Assembly (NCBI GenBank): GCA_009768925.2
Contig: VHIT02000039.1
Span: 62,001 to 126,000, forward strand
Length of the DNA stretch: 64,000 nt
Origin: Cryptosporidium bovis
Lineage: Eukaryota > Apicomplexa > Conoidasida > Eucoccidiorida > Cryptosporidiidae
Direction of reading: 5' to 3'
The stretch's first letter is position 1. Every line of letters starts with the position of its first letter. Shown here one piece after another: positions 19,601-28,907 of this stretch. The translations under genes were made by a program, and so were the position numbers. Below the pieces are notes generated by a model. That model saw nothing but the letters and a program-made list of their open reading frames with translations. It was not told the origin of the DNA and searched no databases.

Positions 19601-22340
19601 TTCCAATATTAACAATGGAAGTTATGGCACCAATAATGGTCGTGATAGCAATAATATCAACAATAACATTAGCACTGGTAATAGTAATAATAGCATTAAT
19701 AGTATTGGTGGTGAAAACAATAGCTATAACGGGATCATGAATAGTAGCAGCAGTAGTAGTAATAATATCAACAACGATAATAGCAATAACACTACTGGCA
19801 ATTTAAATAATGGTTTTATGGGAGCTAATGATAATTTAATGGCTAGCAAAGGTGACGTTACTACTGGTGTCAATGGTAATAATATCAATAATACCAACAA
19901 GTCTATTGTAAACAACAATATAAATACAATTACAAATAATAGGGATAATATAAATAATTCAAACTCAGTAATTAATAATAATGCTGTGCCACAGCAAATA
20001 TTCTCATCTTCAACAGTGATAGGTAACAAGAATTCAATAAATAGCAGTTTGCCATCTACTCAAAAAATAGGAAGTAATAATGGCAGCGATAATAAGAATG
20101 TGTGTCATTCGGGGTCTATTATAAATAGTGACGTTGGCAATAGTAATATGAACGTTGGTAATGATAATAGCGGCAATATTAACGGAAATAATACAATTTC
20201 AATGAGCCATCCTCAAAATCAAACGCCTCTACCTAGTGGTATACCGGCGCATTTACTGGCACCAGGAAATCTTCCACCGGCAACAACAGTAGAGGAGTAC
20301 TTATCACGCCTTCCTGGAATAGATATCCAATTAAAATTAATTGATTACACTTTAGAAAGGTACAAACAAAGTACAATGGGCGGAAGATATGGTGGTACCG
20401 GGATGCTAATATCAACGTCAACAACATGTAGGAAACCGCAGTTACCTGAGTTTTTATTACAACGTTCTGTGATAAATAATGGAAACAATTCAAATACGTC
20501 TGTAAATCAGCAGCAGAACCAACAAGGTCAACAACAAAATCAACAAGGACAACAGAACCAGCATCAACATTCTGTGATGATTAAAAACCAAAACCAAGGA
20601 TCTGGTGGAAATGGTGGCATGGGAGTGGGGATGGGTGTCGTTAATAACGGTAGTATTGGAATGCAGGGAGGATTGATAATAGGTCACGGTGAAAATCAGC
20701 AAATGTCTTACACTCCCCCAATGACAGGTGGCGGAGGGAATAGTAATAGACATGGCCAGGTGACGATTCAAAACAGTCAAGTTGTAAACAAAGCTGTAAA
20801 GAAGAGAGAAGTCAATCAGAAACCAGTGTCTTCACAAAATAGCAGTGTTAAGAGGAGAAAGTCAAACGTGGTAATGCGAAATAGTAGTAATAGTGGTGGT
20901 AATAATAACAGTGTACCTTCGAATATGGGGGTTGGAATGAATATGCAAGCGAACCAGTTGCAACAAAAGCAGATGCAGAACCAACAATTCAGTAATACTC
21001 AGAATCAGCAGCAATATCAGCATAAATTACAACAGCAACAAGGTGGTCAATATATGACTAGTGCGAATCATCACCATCAAGAAGGATTAAGGCAGATGCA
21101 GTTCCAACAGCCAACAAAACAAGGACAAGTTATATACCAACAACTAAAACCACATAACTTGCACCCACAATCCCCTTCACAACAATCACATGTATTGGGC
21201 AATATTGGTAATTTGACTTCTCACAATTTACAGGGCAAGGGCCAACAATATCAACAAAATCAAAGTATTAATAGCAACAACAGTGTTCAGTATGGAGTTG
21301 GAGGAGCTATTCAACAACCTCACTTGGTTGGTGGAGGAATTCAATCTAGAATTCAAGGAGAAATGATTGTTAATGGTGGGGCGAGCAATAACAGTAATAA
21401 TGCAAATAGTGGGAACATCACGGGCAGTCATCACCATCCAGGCATTAACGCAAGTAGTTCAACTAACATTAGTACCAATAGTGGCAACATTGGAGTGAAT
21501 GTAAATGGTGTTAATACGAATACGAATATTGTTGGTAATAACATTGCTAATAGTAATGGTAGCAATAGTAACATAATGAATTCAACAAACCACAATATTG
21601 TTACACAAGGAATGAACAACGAAGGTATTTTTATGCAGCAAATGACAAATAATGGAAACATCATGAAAAAATCAGGAGATATTGTAAATATGAATACAAC
21701 AGGTTCTAATGTGAATTTAATGGGAAGTAGTCATACTAGTGTTGGCAATAATATGAATAACAACATTGGAGTAGTGGGAATTGGAAGAGGAGTTGGTGGA
21801 ATAGTTGGAGTTGGAAGAGGAGGATTAGGTGGTACAATGGGGAGTAATGACACAAACATTTCAAATTCTAGCGGTAGTTCTCAGTCACATGCAAACCGAT
21901 ATCAATCATCATCACAATCATCTATATTTGGTATGAATGGTGGTAACAGTGTGGTTTACAAGAATGATTCGCTAAACATTGAGACTTGGAATTCCAGTAA
22001 TAACGGTGTAAGCAATGGCAGCAGTGACATTGGTTTGTGCAATCAAAGTATGACAGTTAATGTTGGTGATTCAAGTATTAAGATGAATAATCAGTGTTAC
22101 AATGCTGTACCGTCAAATAGTAACAGTAGTATGAACACAATGAATTATTCTGGTATAAAAAATGGTGTCAATATAAATAATACTGGTGGTTTGGTGATGG
22201 AGGCCGGACATGGGAACAACATTATTAATAGTGGTAGGTTGGGAATGGTAGCAGGTGGTGGTGGACCGAATATAAATAACAAAGATACCAATTTAAACGG
22301 CATTGTTGGTATCAATAAAAACGGAAATATTGCTGAATAA
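16680..22340 (+). CDS. HSA and SANT domain chromatin protein, Eaf1/Vid21/EP400-like
   Basis: This 1886-residue protein is a probable scaffold of a NuA4-type histone acetyltransferase complex. Near residues 30-75 is a HSA domain, with W-D-F-L-L-Q-E-M-T-W-L followed by YYEERRWKMYAAKRL. Near 450-530 is a Myb/SANT domain with TNWNLIALSHNYF and the diagnostic TAKQCQERW. HSA followed by SANT without a Snf2 helicase is the arrangement of yeast Eaf1 and plant EAF1. Metazoan EP400 adds an ATPase between them, which is absent here. The remainder is Asn-, Gln- and Gly-rich low complexity, heavily expanded from about 950 onward. A basic stretch VKRRKS near residue 1390 could be a nuclear signal. The start at 16680 is the first ATG and leads directly into the HSA region. 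An Epl1 homologue lies 14 kb away. Confidence 0.85.
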   Translation: MLNRLYMAEKALSIIRSGYSIACPEPQSNVKSQWDFLLQEMTWLSKDYYEERRWKMYAAKRLSLMVQNYWRKRMLNLERHVSSKCSALIQSFWLGIVYNIDKELVPSDLEPYTMTINQMNNGEDIQISPARKRLYNYCTRQMEQSIFECNKINEILASIEKEKDKMKDIDTNKNASNTVGSEVIPSSPLSIDIDQDNESCQWVIDEDLLLQLDPLVFSKAFVTSSTKETTSDVGNKLNIAEANSLSNNTNQSNNTKAESKNKSNMGLATNNNFTINSNDISDLFKEFSTKKENIGDSDDYQKSLENWADIVHVLLQGPGIINTISEYRPPDPYIDSKNLIIAPKKSIMDIEDISLLLSLFVLSVDSLPAFVNRYVTSSPSNMVYRTSSGMMSGSSHDSIGNDFGPESKRKNRRRAASSSKKILNTITQQAPTSTSVVPHMTTGSVVAHNDQNVYDILAYADTWDLSEDVLLVYFVSKYTSFDSACIINTKHPPTTNWNLIALSHNYFFSTLYGRMKTAKQCQERWNYLYKGDENNSEKNHSNNEGNAIVSNGGNINNNRKVGNINSTSDRNVSKVINEDNHENDETFESNGDNSNNVGSRDINTNINNLNSANDDTNDNSNTTKSTNTNFQGDKKDKPKISRSDIDKVLKVRKRVNYINNENKYYNFSASLFDHIKEFALDLKRGSRYTESNTEKDVEMKQVEGCGSSKGDKKYSTKSSSIAISENEMTIKSGTAADTNDVSNADNGYVRVKPSSSADILINQKQFKPSKLIPQLSLSDIINSFKNNGKSGDRELSPRNINNVNGCMGRNNSGGNDVSKSDRNYDNVSNDNKNSITGSVNNKDDKAKDDENGKKEDSDCGINLEIPFGVVNSYKREQLHILSSIVSKFGANMKKRSLQNQQFQDSFQITSYIQTIKQNYGPNILQDGVLPPHQSHANLVAHVNQMLNQHIESTMVSSKNNSNNSNNGSNNNSANSNINNGSYGTNNGRDSNNINNNISTGNSNNSINSIGGENNSYNGIMNSSSSSSNNINNDNSNNTTGNLNNGFMGANDNLMASKGDVTTGVNGNNINNTNKSIVNNNINTITNNRDNINNSNSVINNNAVPQQIFSSSTVIGNKNSINSSLPSTQKIGSNNGSDNKNVCHSGSIINSDVGNSNMNVGNDNSGNINGNNTISMSHPQNQTPLPSGIPAHLLAPGNLPPATTVEEYLSRLPGIDIQLKLIDYTLERYKQSTMGGRYGGTGMLISTSTTCRKPQLPEFLLQRSVINNGNNSNTSVNQQQNQQGQQQNQQGQQNQHQHSVMIKNQNQGSGGNGGMGVGMGVVNNGSIGMQGGLIIGHGENQQMSYTPPMTGGGGNSNRHGQVTIQNSQVVNKAVKKREVNQKPVSSQNSSVKRRKSNVVMRNSSNSGGNNNSVPSNMGVGMNMQANQLQQKQMQNQQFSNTQNQQQYQHKLQQQQGGQYMTSANHHHQEGLRQMQFQQPTKQGQVIYQQLKPHNLHPQSPSQQSHVLGNIGNLTSHNLQGKGQQYQQNQSINSNNSVQYGVGGAIQQPHLVGGGIQSRIQGEMIVNGGASNNSNNANSGNITGSHHHPGINASSSTNISTNSGNIGVNVNGVNTNTNIVGNNIANSNGSNSNIMNSTNHNIVTQGMNNEGIFMQQMTNNGNIMKKSGDIVNMNTTGSNVNLMGSSHTSVGNNMNNNIGVVGIGRGVGGIVGVGRGGLGGTMGSNDTNISNSSGSSQSHANRYQSSSQSSIFGMNGGNSVVYKNDSLNIETWNSSNNGVSNGSSDIGLCNQSMTVNVGDSSIKMNNQCYNAVPSNSNSSMNTMNYSGIKNGVNINNTGGLVMEAGHGNNIINSGRLGMVAGGGGPNINNKDTNLNGIVGINKNGNIAE

Positions 22341-23586
22341 GAAAACAACTGGATATTGGCGAACAAGCTAAAATCTTTCTGTCTAAATATACATTCACTT
22401 CCTTTGTGTGTTTATTTGCAATTTTGAATATCAATATAAAAGTATTCGAACTATTATTTTTTTAATTAACTAAATTAGCTGTAGAAGTAAAAAATACGTG
22501 TGTTCATATACACGAGTATGTATATACATGCATATAATACTGTTGAAAAGGGTATGTTAGATTAATAGAATTAGTTATAATGTTTAGTTGAAGAGTAAAC
22601 ATTATTTTTAAAGTATATAATTTTATGTTACTAGAGTGAATTTAGGAAAGGAGGGAAGAAGGATGACTAGCTTCTTTGATTGTGAGATATTCATGGAATG
22701 TGTCGAATTGCCTTAGAGTGGCAGGAGTGCCAATGGAGTGAGGGTCCATGGGGTTTGCCAAGGATTTCTGCGGTTCTCTAAATTGGCTCGTTGCTCAGGT
22801 GAAGGCTTTCTTTTTAATTTAGACAGCAATTTTTTGCTCATAAGACATATTTTCATTTTTGTAAATATGCACCTTCATCTACTAGTGAAGGGAATATAGT
22901 AAATGCGTGTTTCGGCGGCAAATGTGGGGAATACAGGTATATTTATTTTGAATAAGTAAAATAAAGATTGAAGAGGAAAAGTGGTGGAGAGAAATAGGTC
23001 TTAATATGTCTATTTTATATCTAAGCAAATAGACTTGTATTGATGAAAATATCTATGTATATATCTGTCAGTATATTAAGATTTATATATAAATGTGAGC
23101 ATAGGTATATAAATACACAGAAAGTAGGTACTGATTGAGTGAGTGATTTTCTCATCTGAAGTGCTAGTTGAGCACAGTTATATAAAATTTCTTTTTGAGG
23201 GTAATAATGCAATCGATTTTTTTGTGTTGAAGTTGCAGTAATTTTTCATCAAAGGTGACTATTTAGTGAAATAATAACTAGGGATTAAAAAAATTCAGCA
23301 GAAAAATTGGTAGAATCGTGTAATCAGCTCGATTATTAATTAAATAATTGATACATTAGTCATAACAAATATTTTATCAATATGAAAGTATAAACAAATA
23401 ATTGGGGTGAATATCTAGAAAATAATTATTTTATTTGGAAATAGATAGCGATAATTTGCAGAATTAAATTTATGTAAATTAAAATAATCTTTCGGTAGTA
23501 TAATTCATTGAAAAGGTAATGATATATTAACTCAAATTGAATAAGAAATAGGTTTAATTGAAAAAGAGAATAATAACAATAATTAA
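22341..23586. other. 1.2 kb intergenic region with a GC-rich island
   Basis: This gap separates two plus-strand genes. The flanks are AT-rich, but 22651-22800 has about 48% GC and forms adjacent hairpins. A TTCGGCGGCAAA word lies near 22912. Short ORFs near 23021-23212 and 23426-23629 on the minus strand look like chance. No tRNA was recognised. Confidence 0.55.
22651..22800. ncRNA. Candidate structured non-coding RNA (GC-rich island)
   Basis: By hand count 72 of 150 bases are G or C, against roughly a quarter in neighbouring intergenic DNA. Two perfect hairpins sit side by side: TGGCA-GGAG-TGCCA (22719-22732) and ATGGA-GTGAGGG-TCCAT (22733-22749). The longest ORF in the island is only 27 codons. 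This combination is how structured RNAs usually stand out in AT-rich genomes. I match it to no known RNA family (no U1, U2, U4, U5, U6, SRP or RNase P signature seen), and strand is unknown. Confidence 0.35.
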
Positions 23587-24681
23587 ATGATGACAGACGA
23601 CAAACTAGACAAAGAAATAAATATATCAAGGGAATGCGAGTATTTGGACCATAACTTAATTGAATTGGACTGTATAGACAAGATTGACGAAGAGAAAATT
23701 AGTTATATGAATGATATAATAGGAATGGATATAGAAAATTATTATACTACGCACTTGAATACAGAAAGCAATACGGAAGAAGAGGATAACAGTAATAATG
23801 TTAATAATGACAATAGTAGCATTGATATAGATGGAAATAGTATTGAGGAGAGAGGTGAAGATACAATATTTCCAGTGATATCAGAACCATTAAAAACATT
23901 TGTAACAGTAAATCCAGCAACACTAGAGGATGAAGAATTGTGGTCACTAAGTAATTTAAAAAATTTATGTGAATATATAGGTTTATCGGTTAGTGGTAAT
24001 AGAAAAAGTATATTAAATAGACTTCAAAATTGGAATGGTGCTCCTTTGTCTGGAGCAGGACATCCTGATTTATATGACACACGTTCTGGGAGATTTCACA
24101 CAATACCTATGGCATATTTAGATGAGGAAAATTCTTTAATATCACCGGAGAAAAGCAAAAATGCTGGAGTTATATTAGAAAGTATAAATCATCATAAAAC
24201 GGGTTTTAATATTAATGAAAATGATAATGGTAATATATTGTTATTAAACAAGGATTTATACTCGCCAGAGTTACTTAAGAAAATCAATAGTGTCAAGGGT
24301 AGGAGTAAAGATGAAAAAGCAATAAATAATGAAGGTGACAAAGGACTTATTGACGGCGATAATGCATCATTAAATGGAAGATTATTGACACCAATTAAGA
24401 ACAGAAAGAACATATCGTCCTTATCTTCGTCCAATTCTAATTGCAGGTCAAAGTCAAAACTCAGGTCAAAATCAACGGGAAGAATATGTTTTTCCCCGTA
24501 TAACCATGTTAGGGTTTTCGTTCCCAATCCCGGAGAAAGGGAATTAAATATGGATCCAAATTCCATTTTGGGACTTAGTTGCGACAACGAGGATGAAAAC
24601 AGCTGCGACTATCTAGAAGACTACAAAGACATGGATACTGAGGATTATATTATTAGAGATGACTGTTTAGATCAATCGTGA
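23587..24681 (+). CDS. SAP-domain protein, function unknown
   Basis: The 364-residue protein has a SAP-like motif near residues 118-155: LWSLSNLKNLCEYIGLSVSG, then NRKSILNRLQNW. This fits the helix-extended loop-helix consensus (L..LK.LC...GL...G.K..L..RL). SAP domains bind AT-rich DNA or RNA and occur in chromatin, repair and RNA-processing proteins. Just after it comes GAGHPDLYDTRSGRFHTIPM, and near the C-terminus FSPYNHVRVFVPNPGE, both non-repetitive and probably conserved. The N-terminus is acidic and the middle is Lys/Asn/Ser-rich. The start is an ATG-ATG pair at 23587. It converges on Rpn10 with 145 bp between stops. The specific role cannot be read from sequence. Confidence 0.75.
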   Translation: MMTDDKLDKEINISRECEYLDHNLIELDCIDKIDEEKISYMNDIIGMDIENYYTTHLNTESNTEEEDNSNNVNNDNSSIDIDGNSIEERGEDTIFPVISEPLKTFVTVNPATLEDEELWSLSNLKNLCEYIGLSVSGNRKSILNRLQNWNGAPLSGAGHPDLYDTRSGRFHTIPMAYLDEENSLISPEKSKNAGVILESINHHKTGFNINENDNGNILLLNKDLYSPELLKKINSVKGRSKDEKAINNEGDKGLIDGDNASLNGRLLTPIKNRKNISSLSSSNSNCRSKSKLRSKSTGRICFSPYNHVRVFVPNPGERELNMDPNSILGLSCDNEDENSCDYLEDYKDMDTEDYIIRDDCLDQS

Positions 24682-24826
24682 CTTACATCTAATATGAATG
24701 CTACTATTTGCCAAAATAGATAGCTATATTGATCTATGACTAGTGTAGTTTTATAGAAATGACTGGAGTGGGGGAGGAGTGGGAGAAAATAAACAATAAA
24801 AACAGCATTGTTACAAATATCGCTTC

Positions 24827-25858
24827 TTATGATGAGTTATCATTGCCCTGATTGCCATTTGCATTGTCATTGTTCCCAGTTCCAGTGTTATTGCTGTTTC
24901 CGTTCAAATCATTTAATTGGCTACTGTCTTCTTGAGTGGAGTCTTGAACGTTACTGCCATTTTGTTGGTTGTTATTTGAGTTATTTCCATCGTTGGATCC
25001 GGAAAAATCTTGGATGGAAAGCAACAGAGCTTGTCTAAGCTCGTCGTCCACCTCCATGGCATTTATTTCACTAATAGTTGGTATTTGGTCGAAATTAGTA
25101 CCGTCGGAATTACCACTGTTGTTATTCTCTAATCTAGACTGCCTGGCTCTTTCTTCTTCCATAGACATCCTGAGGGCCATGTAAAGCTCCGGATCAACAC
25201 TTGGATCAACTCCAAATTCAAATGCGTTTGCATCACCGGGGATACTCGAAGCACTACCTTCATTAACTGCGTGATTACCTTCACCTAATACAATGGGAGA
25301 GGACATTAAGGCATCTACTATATTGTTTGGAGCTTTGATTTCAATAAAGTTACTTTTGTTATTGTTGTTTGCAGAATTAACAAGAGCTTCAAGCCGATTG
25401 TGATTTATATCAATTTCACCAAAACTAATAATGTCTATAGATACGTTGTTTTTTTTGAGAGTTTTACCAAGTTTTTCAAGCTGTTTCTCTGAAACATCAT
25501 CATCCAACGGACTACCTACGAAACATATTATTCTTTGCTTTAAGTTTTTGTTTAATCTGTGTTTCAATGCAAGTTGAGCTATTTGTATTCCTCTCATTAT
25601 ATCTATTTCTCCACATAATCTCATCCCAGCAATTGAATGCATTGCTTTTCCCAAGTCAGATGTCGGAGTCACTCTAAGTTCTATCCTCTCACCTGCCATT
25701 GAAAGTATTCCGACCAAATTTTCTGGATTTTGTTGTGTTTTTATTCCAGATATAAAGTTCACTGCATCCTGTTGTTGAATTATTCTAGATGTCCCGTAGT
25801 CACTATTTCTAGAGTAGTTTGAATTGTCTAAACATATAACGGTTGCCTCCAAAGTCAT
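24827..25858 (-). CDS. RPN10: 26S proteasome regulatory subunit Rpn10 (S5a)
   Basis: This is a ubiquitin receptor of the 19S regulatory particle. The frame opens at 25888, but the second Met (25858) gives the canonical Rpn10 start MTLEATVICLDNSNYSRN, so I place the start there (343 residues). A von Willebrand A domain spans about residues 1-190 and includes the GRI-like segment NLVGILSMAG and QRIICFVGSP. Two ubiquitin-interacting motifs follow: DPELYMALRMSMEEE near 213-230 and DDELRQALLLSIQ near 265-280. The C-terminus is Asn/Ser-rich. Two UIMs resemble animal S5a rather than yeast Rpn10, which has one. Confidence 0.95.
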   Translation of the reverse strand: MTLEATVICLDNSNYSRNSDYGTSRIIQQQDAVNFISGIKTQQNPENLVGILSMAGERIELRVTPTSDLGKAMHSIAGMRLCGEIDIMRGIQIAQLALKHRLNKNLKQRIICFVGSPLDDDVSEKQLEKLGKTLKKNNVSIDIISFGEIDINHNRLEALVNSANNNNKSNFIEIKAPNNIVDALMSSPIVLGEGNHAVNEGSASSIPGDANAFEFGVDPSVDPELYMALRMSMEEERARQSRLENNNSGNSDGTNFDQIPTISEINAMEVDDELRQALLLSIQDFSGSNDGNNSNNNQQNGSNVQDSTQEDSSQLNDLNGNSNNTGTGNNDNANGNQGNDNSS

Positions 25859-25880
25859 TTTGTTATTTATGCTATTAAAA

Positions 25881-26012
25881 ATGTACAACTACGCTTTTCT
25901 TGCTCGTACTGGTTCAATAATAGGGAATGTATCTGCTCAATCCCAAAAGATATTGCAGTTAAATAAATCCAAAGTTAACCAGCCACAAAGAGTCAGTGAA
26001 TTAAATATTTAA
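25881..26012 (+). CDS. Possible 43-residue ORF, low support
   Basis: An ATG frame begins only 22 bp from the Rpn10 start on the opposite strand. It encodes a product starting MYNYAFLARTGSIIGN and rich in Ser, Gln and Lys later. It is not low complexity, which makes it slightly better than chance. It resembles no family I know, and divergent start codons this close would be unusual. It may be a spurious frame in the Rpn10 5' region. Confidence 0.12.
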   Translation: MYNYAFLARTGSIIGNVSAQSQKILQLNKSKVNQPQRVSELNI

Positions 26013-26263
26013 AAATAAGCTATATAGATAGAAATAAGAATTAGAGTTGGTAATGGTTCACCGATTAATACTACCTGCTGTCGCAATTTAAACAGATAAC
26101 AAGCGTATTTTTGAGTATATCAACAAATATATATATATATACACTCTGAAATATAGACATATAATGTCCAGTTAGCTATTAGGTCATTAAAAAGCTAATC
26201 CACCTCTGATTATTCTTTTTAAGAATTATAGCAACCTAGTATAGGACATTCCTATACCCCTCA

Positions 26264-26273
26264 CTGGCGCCAG
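26264..26273. promoter_or_regulatory. CTGGCGCCAG palindrome (E2F-like)
   Basis: This is a perfect 10-base palindrome containing TGGCGCCA in the Rpn10/V-ATPase C divergent region, about 405 bp from the Rpn10 start. Confidence 0.45.
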
Positions 26274-26748
26274 TTTTCATTTTACATGTTTAAAATGGAG
26301 CAATAAGTACAAGTATGAACAAATTTAGATAAGAGTCATTATATAAAATCTAAATAGTTTTAAAATAGTCTTCGGTGTCTTGTATCGGAATTTTACTGTA
26401 AAAAAAGTAAGATTGGGGCAAGAATGTCCTGGAGAAAGAATATGTAAGTGGGAAAGTACAATCAGAATGAAGAAAAAGTTTACTATTTTCTATTTCCTTT
26501 AACAATTAAAAGCATACATGTAAAACAAAACTTTTCCAGAACGATAAAACATACATCAGATTTCAAAAAACCTTACTTTCTACTCTATTTTGCGTTCAAT
26601 TTTTATTAGACACTTCCTGTGTAATGCATATGGAATAGCATATAACTGAGGTCAGATAAGTAGAAAAAATGGTAAGTAAGCTAACAAGAATTGCAGCTTG
26701 AAGCGATAAAAGAAAATCACAATTATCAGCTCGTGATTAATTCCAACA

Positions 26749-26799
26749 TGGCGCCAAACTTGTTAGGAAAACAAATGGGAAAAAAAATATTTGGCGGGA
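26749..26799. promoter_or_regulatory. TGGCGCCA plus TTTGGCGGGA (E2F-like pair)
   Basis: TGGCGCCA (26749-26756) and TTTGGCGGGA (26790-26799) lie about 355-405 bp upstream of the V-ATPase C start. The second is close to the classical E2F consensus TTTSGCGC/TTTGGCGGGAAA. Confidence 0.45.
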
Positions 26800-27153
26800 G
26801 AAAAAGTGTTTAAATGCAAATAATAAAAATGTAAAAAAAATAAAGCCAAGAATAAATAAAGTAAAACAAACAAAAAAAAGGATAATTTATTCAAATAAAT
26901 TACAAGTAGTAAATATACAATAAATTATATATAACTACATACGTGAATACACTGATATTTATACACTGAGTTTGACTGGCAAGAAAGATCACTGGTTTTA
27001 TTATAAACACTTAAGTTGACGCAAGTTTGTATTTTTTTTTGTATCTTTTTCTAATTGAAGAGTTAGTTTCTTCAATTTTTTCGAACAGGTAGTTATTTCT
27101 CGCAAAAATTGGGTGACAAGTAATCGTCAAAATACAATCATACAGATATTATA

Positions 27154-28413
27154 ATGGGTTCTTTAGATGGTGGGAATAAAGATTCGCAGAATCAACAGTA
27201 TTGGATAGTGGCATGCGGCCTTACAGAGAGTAATAGGGATATAATACAAGAAGAATTGTGCAAATCAACAAAAAATGTAACGCAAAATATGCATGTAACG
27301 GGATTTGACGTTCCATTTTCATTAAAGTTTGGAGCCTTTGATGATTTGATTAAATTAGGTGATGATTTATCTAAACACGATACGAATGTGGAGGCAGTAC
27401 TTAGAAGAGTTGAAAGATTGGGATTGGAATTGGGTCAGAGTATGGAATTTAGGATAATATGGCAAAGAAGTTCATTTACAGTACAACAGTATCTAAGAAA
27501 TTTTTCATGGGACCACGCAAGGTTTCCGAAAGAAAGGCTAATGAAAGAAAACTTAAATTCATTATTGCAGTCGGTACAAAAATTGGACATTGATCTGAGA
27601 AACAAATCTGTTCAATTTGCTGAGCTGAAAACAGCGGTACAAAACAATTATGGTAAGAATATGGTTGAGCAAACTGTAGGTGGTGTCGCAAATTCGTCTG
27701 CTAGTGGTTCTGGACCTGTTGTAGTAAGTGGTAATTTAATTACGAGAGATTTAACCGACGTGATAACTCCAGAATCTATAGATGAGAGTGATATCATTAA
27801 TACTGAACATATATTGACTGTATTCGTAATTATCCCGAAAGGAACTAGAGATGCTTTCATTTCTACATATGAGTCGATAGACAAGTATGTTGTGCCAAAG
27901 TCTGCAATAATAATTCCCTCTATTTCCGATAAAGATGGCAATGAGATTGTAAGGGTATTACTATTTAGGTCGTCTTTAGAGAACTTTAAAATTGAGTGCA
28001 AAAGTAGAAAGTATATTGTTAGAGACGACTTTTGCTATTCTAGGGAAAGATATAACCATTTAGTTACACAAAGAGAGAAGCTTTTCCAGGAAAAAGAAAA
28101 ACAGGAAAAGTACTTGAAAAGAATGTGTTTTGCTGGTTTTTCTGATATATTTATCTCGTGGATACATATTAAGGCTATGAGGTGTTTTGTTGAAGCTGTT
28201 CTTAGATATGGCGTTCCACCAAAATTTGCCTCTTTTCTTTTAAGTATGGACAATAATCCCTCAAAAATGAAAAAAATTCAAACTTGTATTGAAAAGGTCT
28301 TTAATGAGAAAGGTAGAGTTGGTGCTACATATAAGTCGAACGATAAAGACGTAGACGAAGAGTATACTCCTTATGTGCTTTTGCAATTTTCGCCACATCA
28401 ACAAACTATTTGA
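27154..28413 (+). CDS. V-type proton ATPase subunit C
   Basis: This stalk subunit of the V1 sector bridges catalytic and membrane parts of the proton pump (Vma5/ATP6V1C family). The 419-residue product spans the whole family length. Early landmarks are FDVPFSLKFGAFDDLIKLGDDLSK and VQQYLRNFSWDHARFP. Late landmarks are FVIIPKGTRDAF, KYIVRDDFCYS and the conserved C-terminal FISWIHIKAMRCFVEAVLRYG. It ends with the typical PYVLLQFSP. A short Ser/Gly insert is present near residues 178-195. The ATG at 27154 is the first in frame and gives the expected N-terminus YWIVACGL a few residues later. No intron is needed. Confidence 0.96.
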   Translation: MGSLDGGNKDSQNQQYWIVACGLTESNRDIIQEELCKSTKNVTQNMHVTGFDVPFSLKFGAFDDLIKLGDDLSKHDTNVEAVLRRVERLGLELGQSMEFRIIWQRSSFTVQQYLRNFSWDHARFPKERLMKENLNSLLQSVQKLDIDLRNKSVQFAELKTAVQNNYGKNMVEQTVGGVANSSASGSGPVVVSGNLITRDLTDVITPESIDESDIINTEHILTVFVIIPKGTRDAFISTYESIDKYVVPKSAIIIPSISDKDGNEIVRVLLFRSSLENFKIECKSRKYIVRDDFCYSRERYNHLVTQREKLFQEKEKQEKYLKRMCFAGFSDIFISWIHIKAMRCFVEAVLRYGVPPKFASFLLSMDNNPSKMKKIQTCIEKVFNEKGRVGATYKSNDKDVDEEYTPYVLLQFSPHQQTI

Positions 28414-28907
28414 TTAAAAAAGAGATAACATTACTTCAAATGAGGTTTAAGTACCTTTGTTATTTGATCCTTTTGACGCCTATAGTAACTGAAACAAAAG
28501 TTATTAAATCTAATGGATATTAGTTACCAATAGACTACTAAATTTGGTAATTAATCGACTATCTACTAATTTCTCAACATTGAGTTTATAATTTCAAATA
28601 ATAAAACAAATTCGATCTAATAGTTGAATAAATGTAGTGTTAATTTACATTTTCACTAAAAAATAAACAGAAATAACAATTAATTTCGCATATTATTATA
28701 TAATTTAGAACTTATTCACAAAAAGTAGTCATTGTAATGGTGTCAATTCAGATTCCTGAGACTGCCAATTATAGTGTTGCAGGAAATTTTTTATTATAGT
28801 ACTTTAGGTCATTTAAATCTTTTTACCCCTTACTACACATTTGCCTTTTCGTTCATTTATTTGTCATTTAATTAAGAGGGTTTAAACCAACTACCACTTA
28901 CAGACTA
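28414..28907. other. Convergent intergenic region
   Basis: About 490 bp of AT-rich DNA lie between the stops of V-ATPase C (+) and the zinc-motif protein (-). It should hold both 3' UTRs. I see no ORF, strong hairpin or motif. Confidence 0.6.

Larger units (their letters stand above)
25859..27153. other. Divergent promoter region for Rpn10 and V-ATPase C
   Basis: About 1.3 kb lie between divergent housekeeping genes. It carries two perfect TGGCGCCA sites (26265-26272 and 26749-26756) and a TTTGGCGGGA site at 26790-26799. It also has a short (TA) run near 26128-26142 and a 43-codon ORF at 25881-26012. No RNA gene was recognised. Confidence 0.6.

Noticed and set aside
23021-23629. Two minus-strand ORFs of 63 and 67 codons
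   Set aside because: Hydrophobic products from T-rich DNA, no complexity or promoter evidence.
24192-24587. 131-codon minus-strand frame
   Set aside because: It lies opposite the SAP-domain gene, whose sense strand has a recognisable domain and an ATG start. The antisense product is Leu/Ser/Phe-rich and has no domain.
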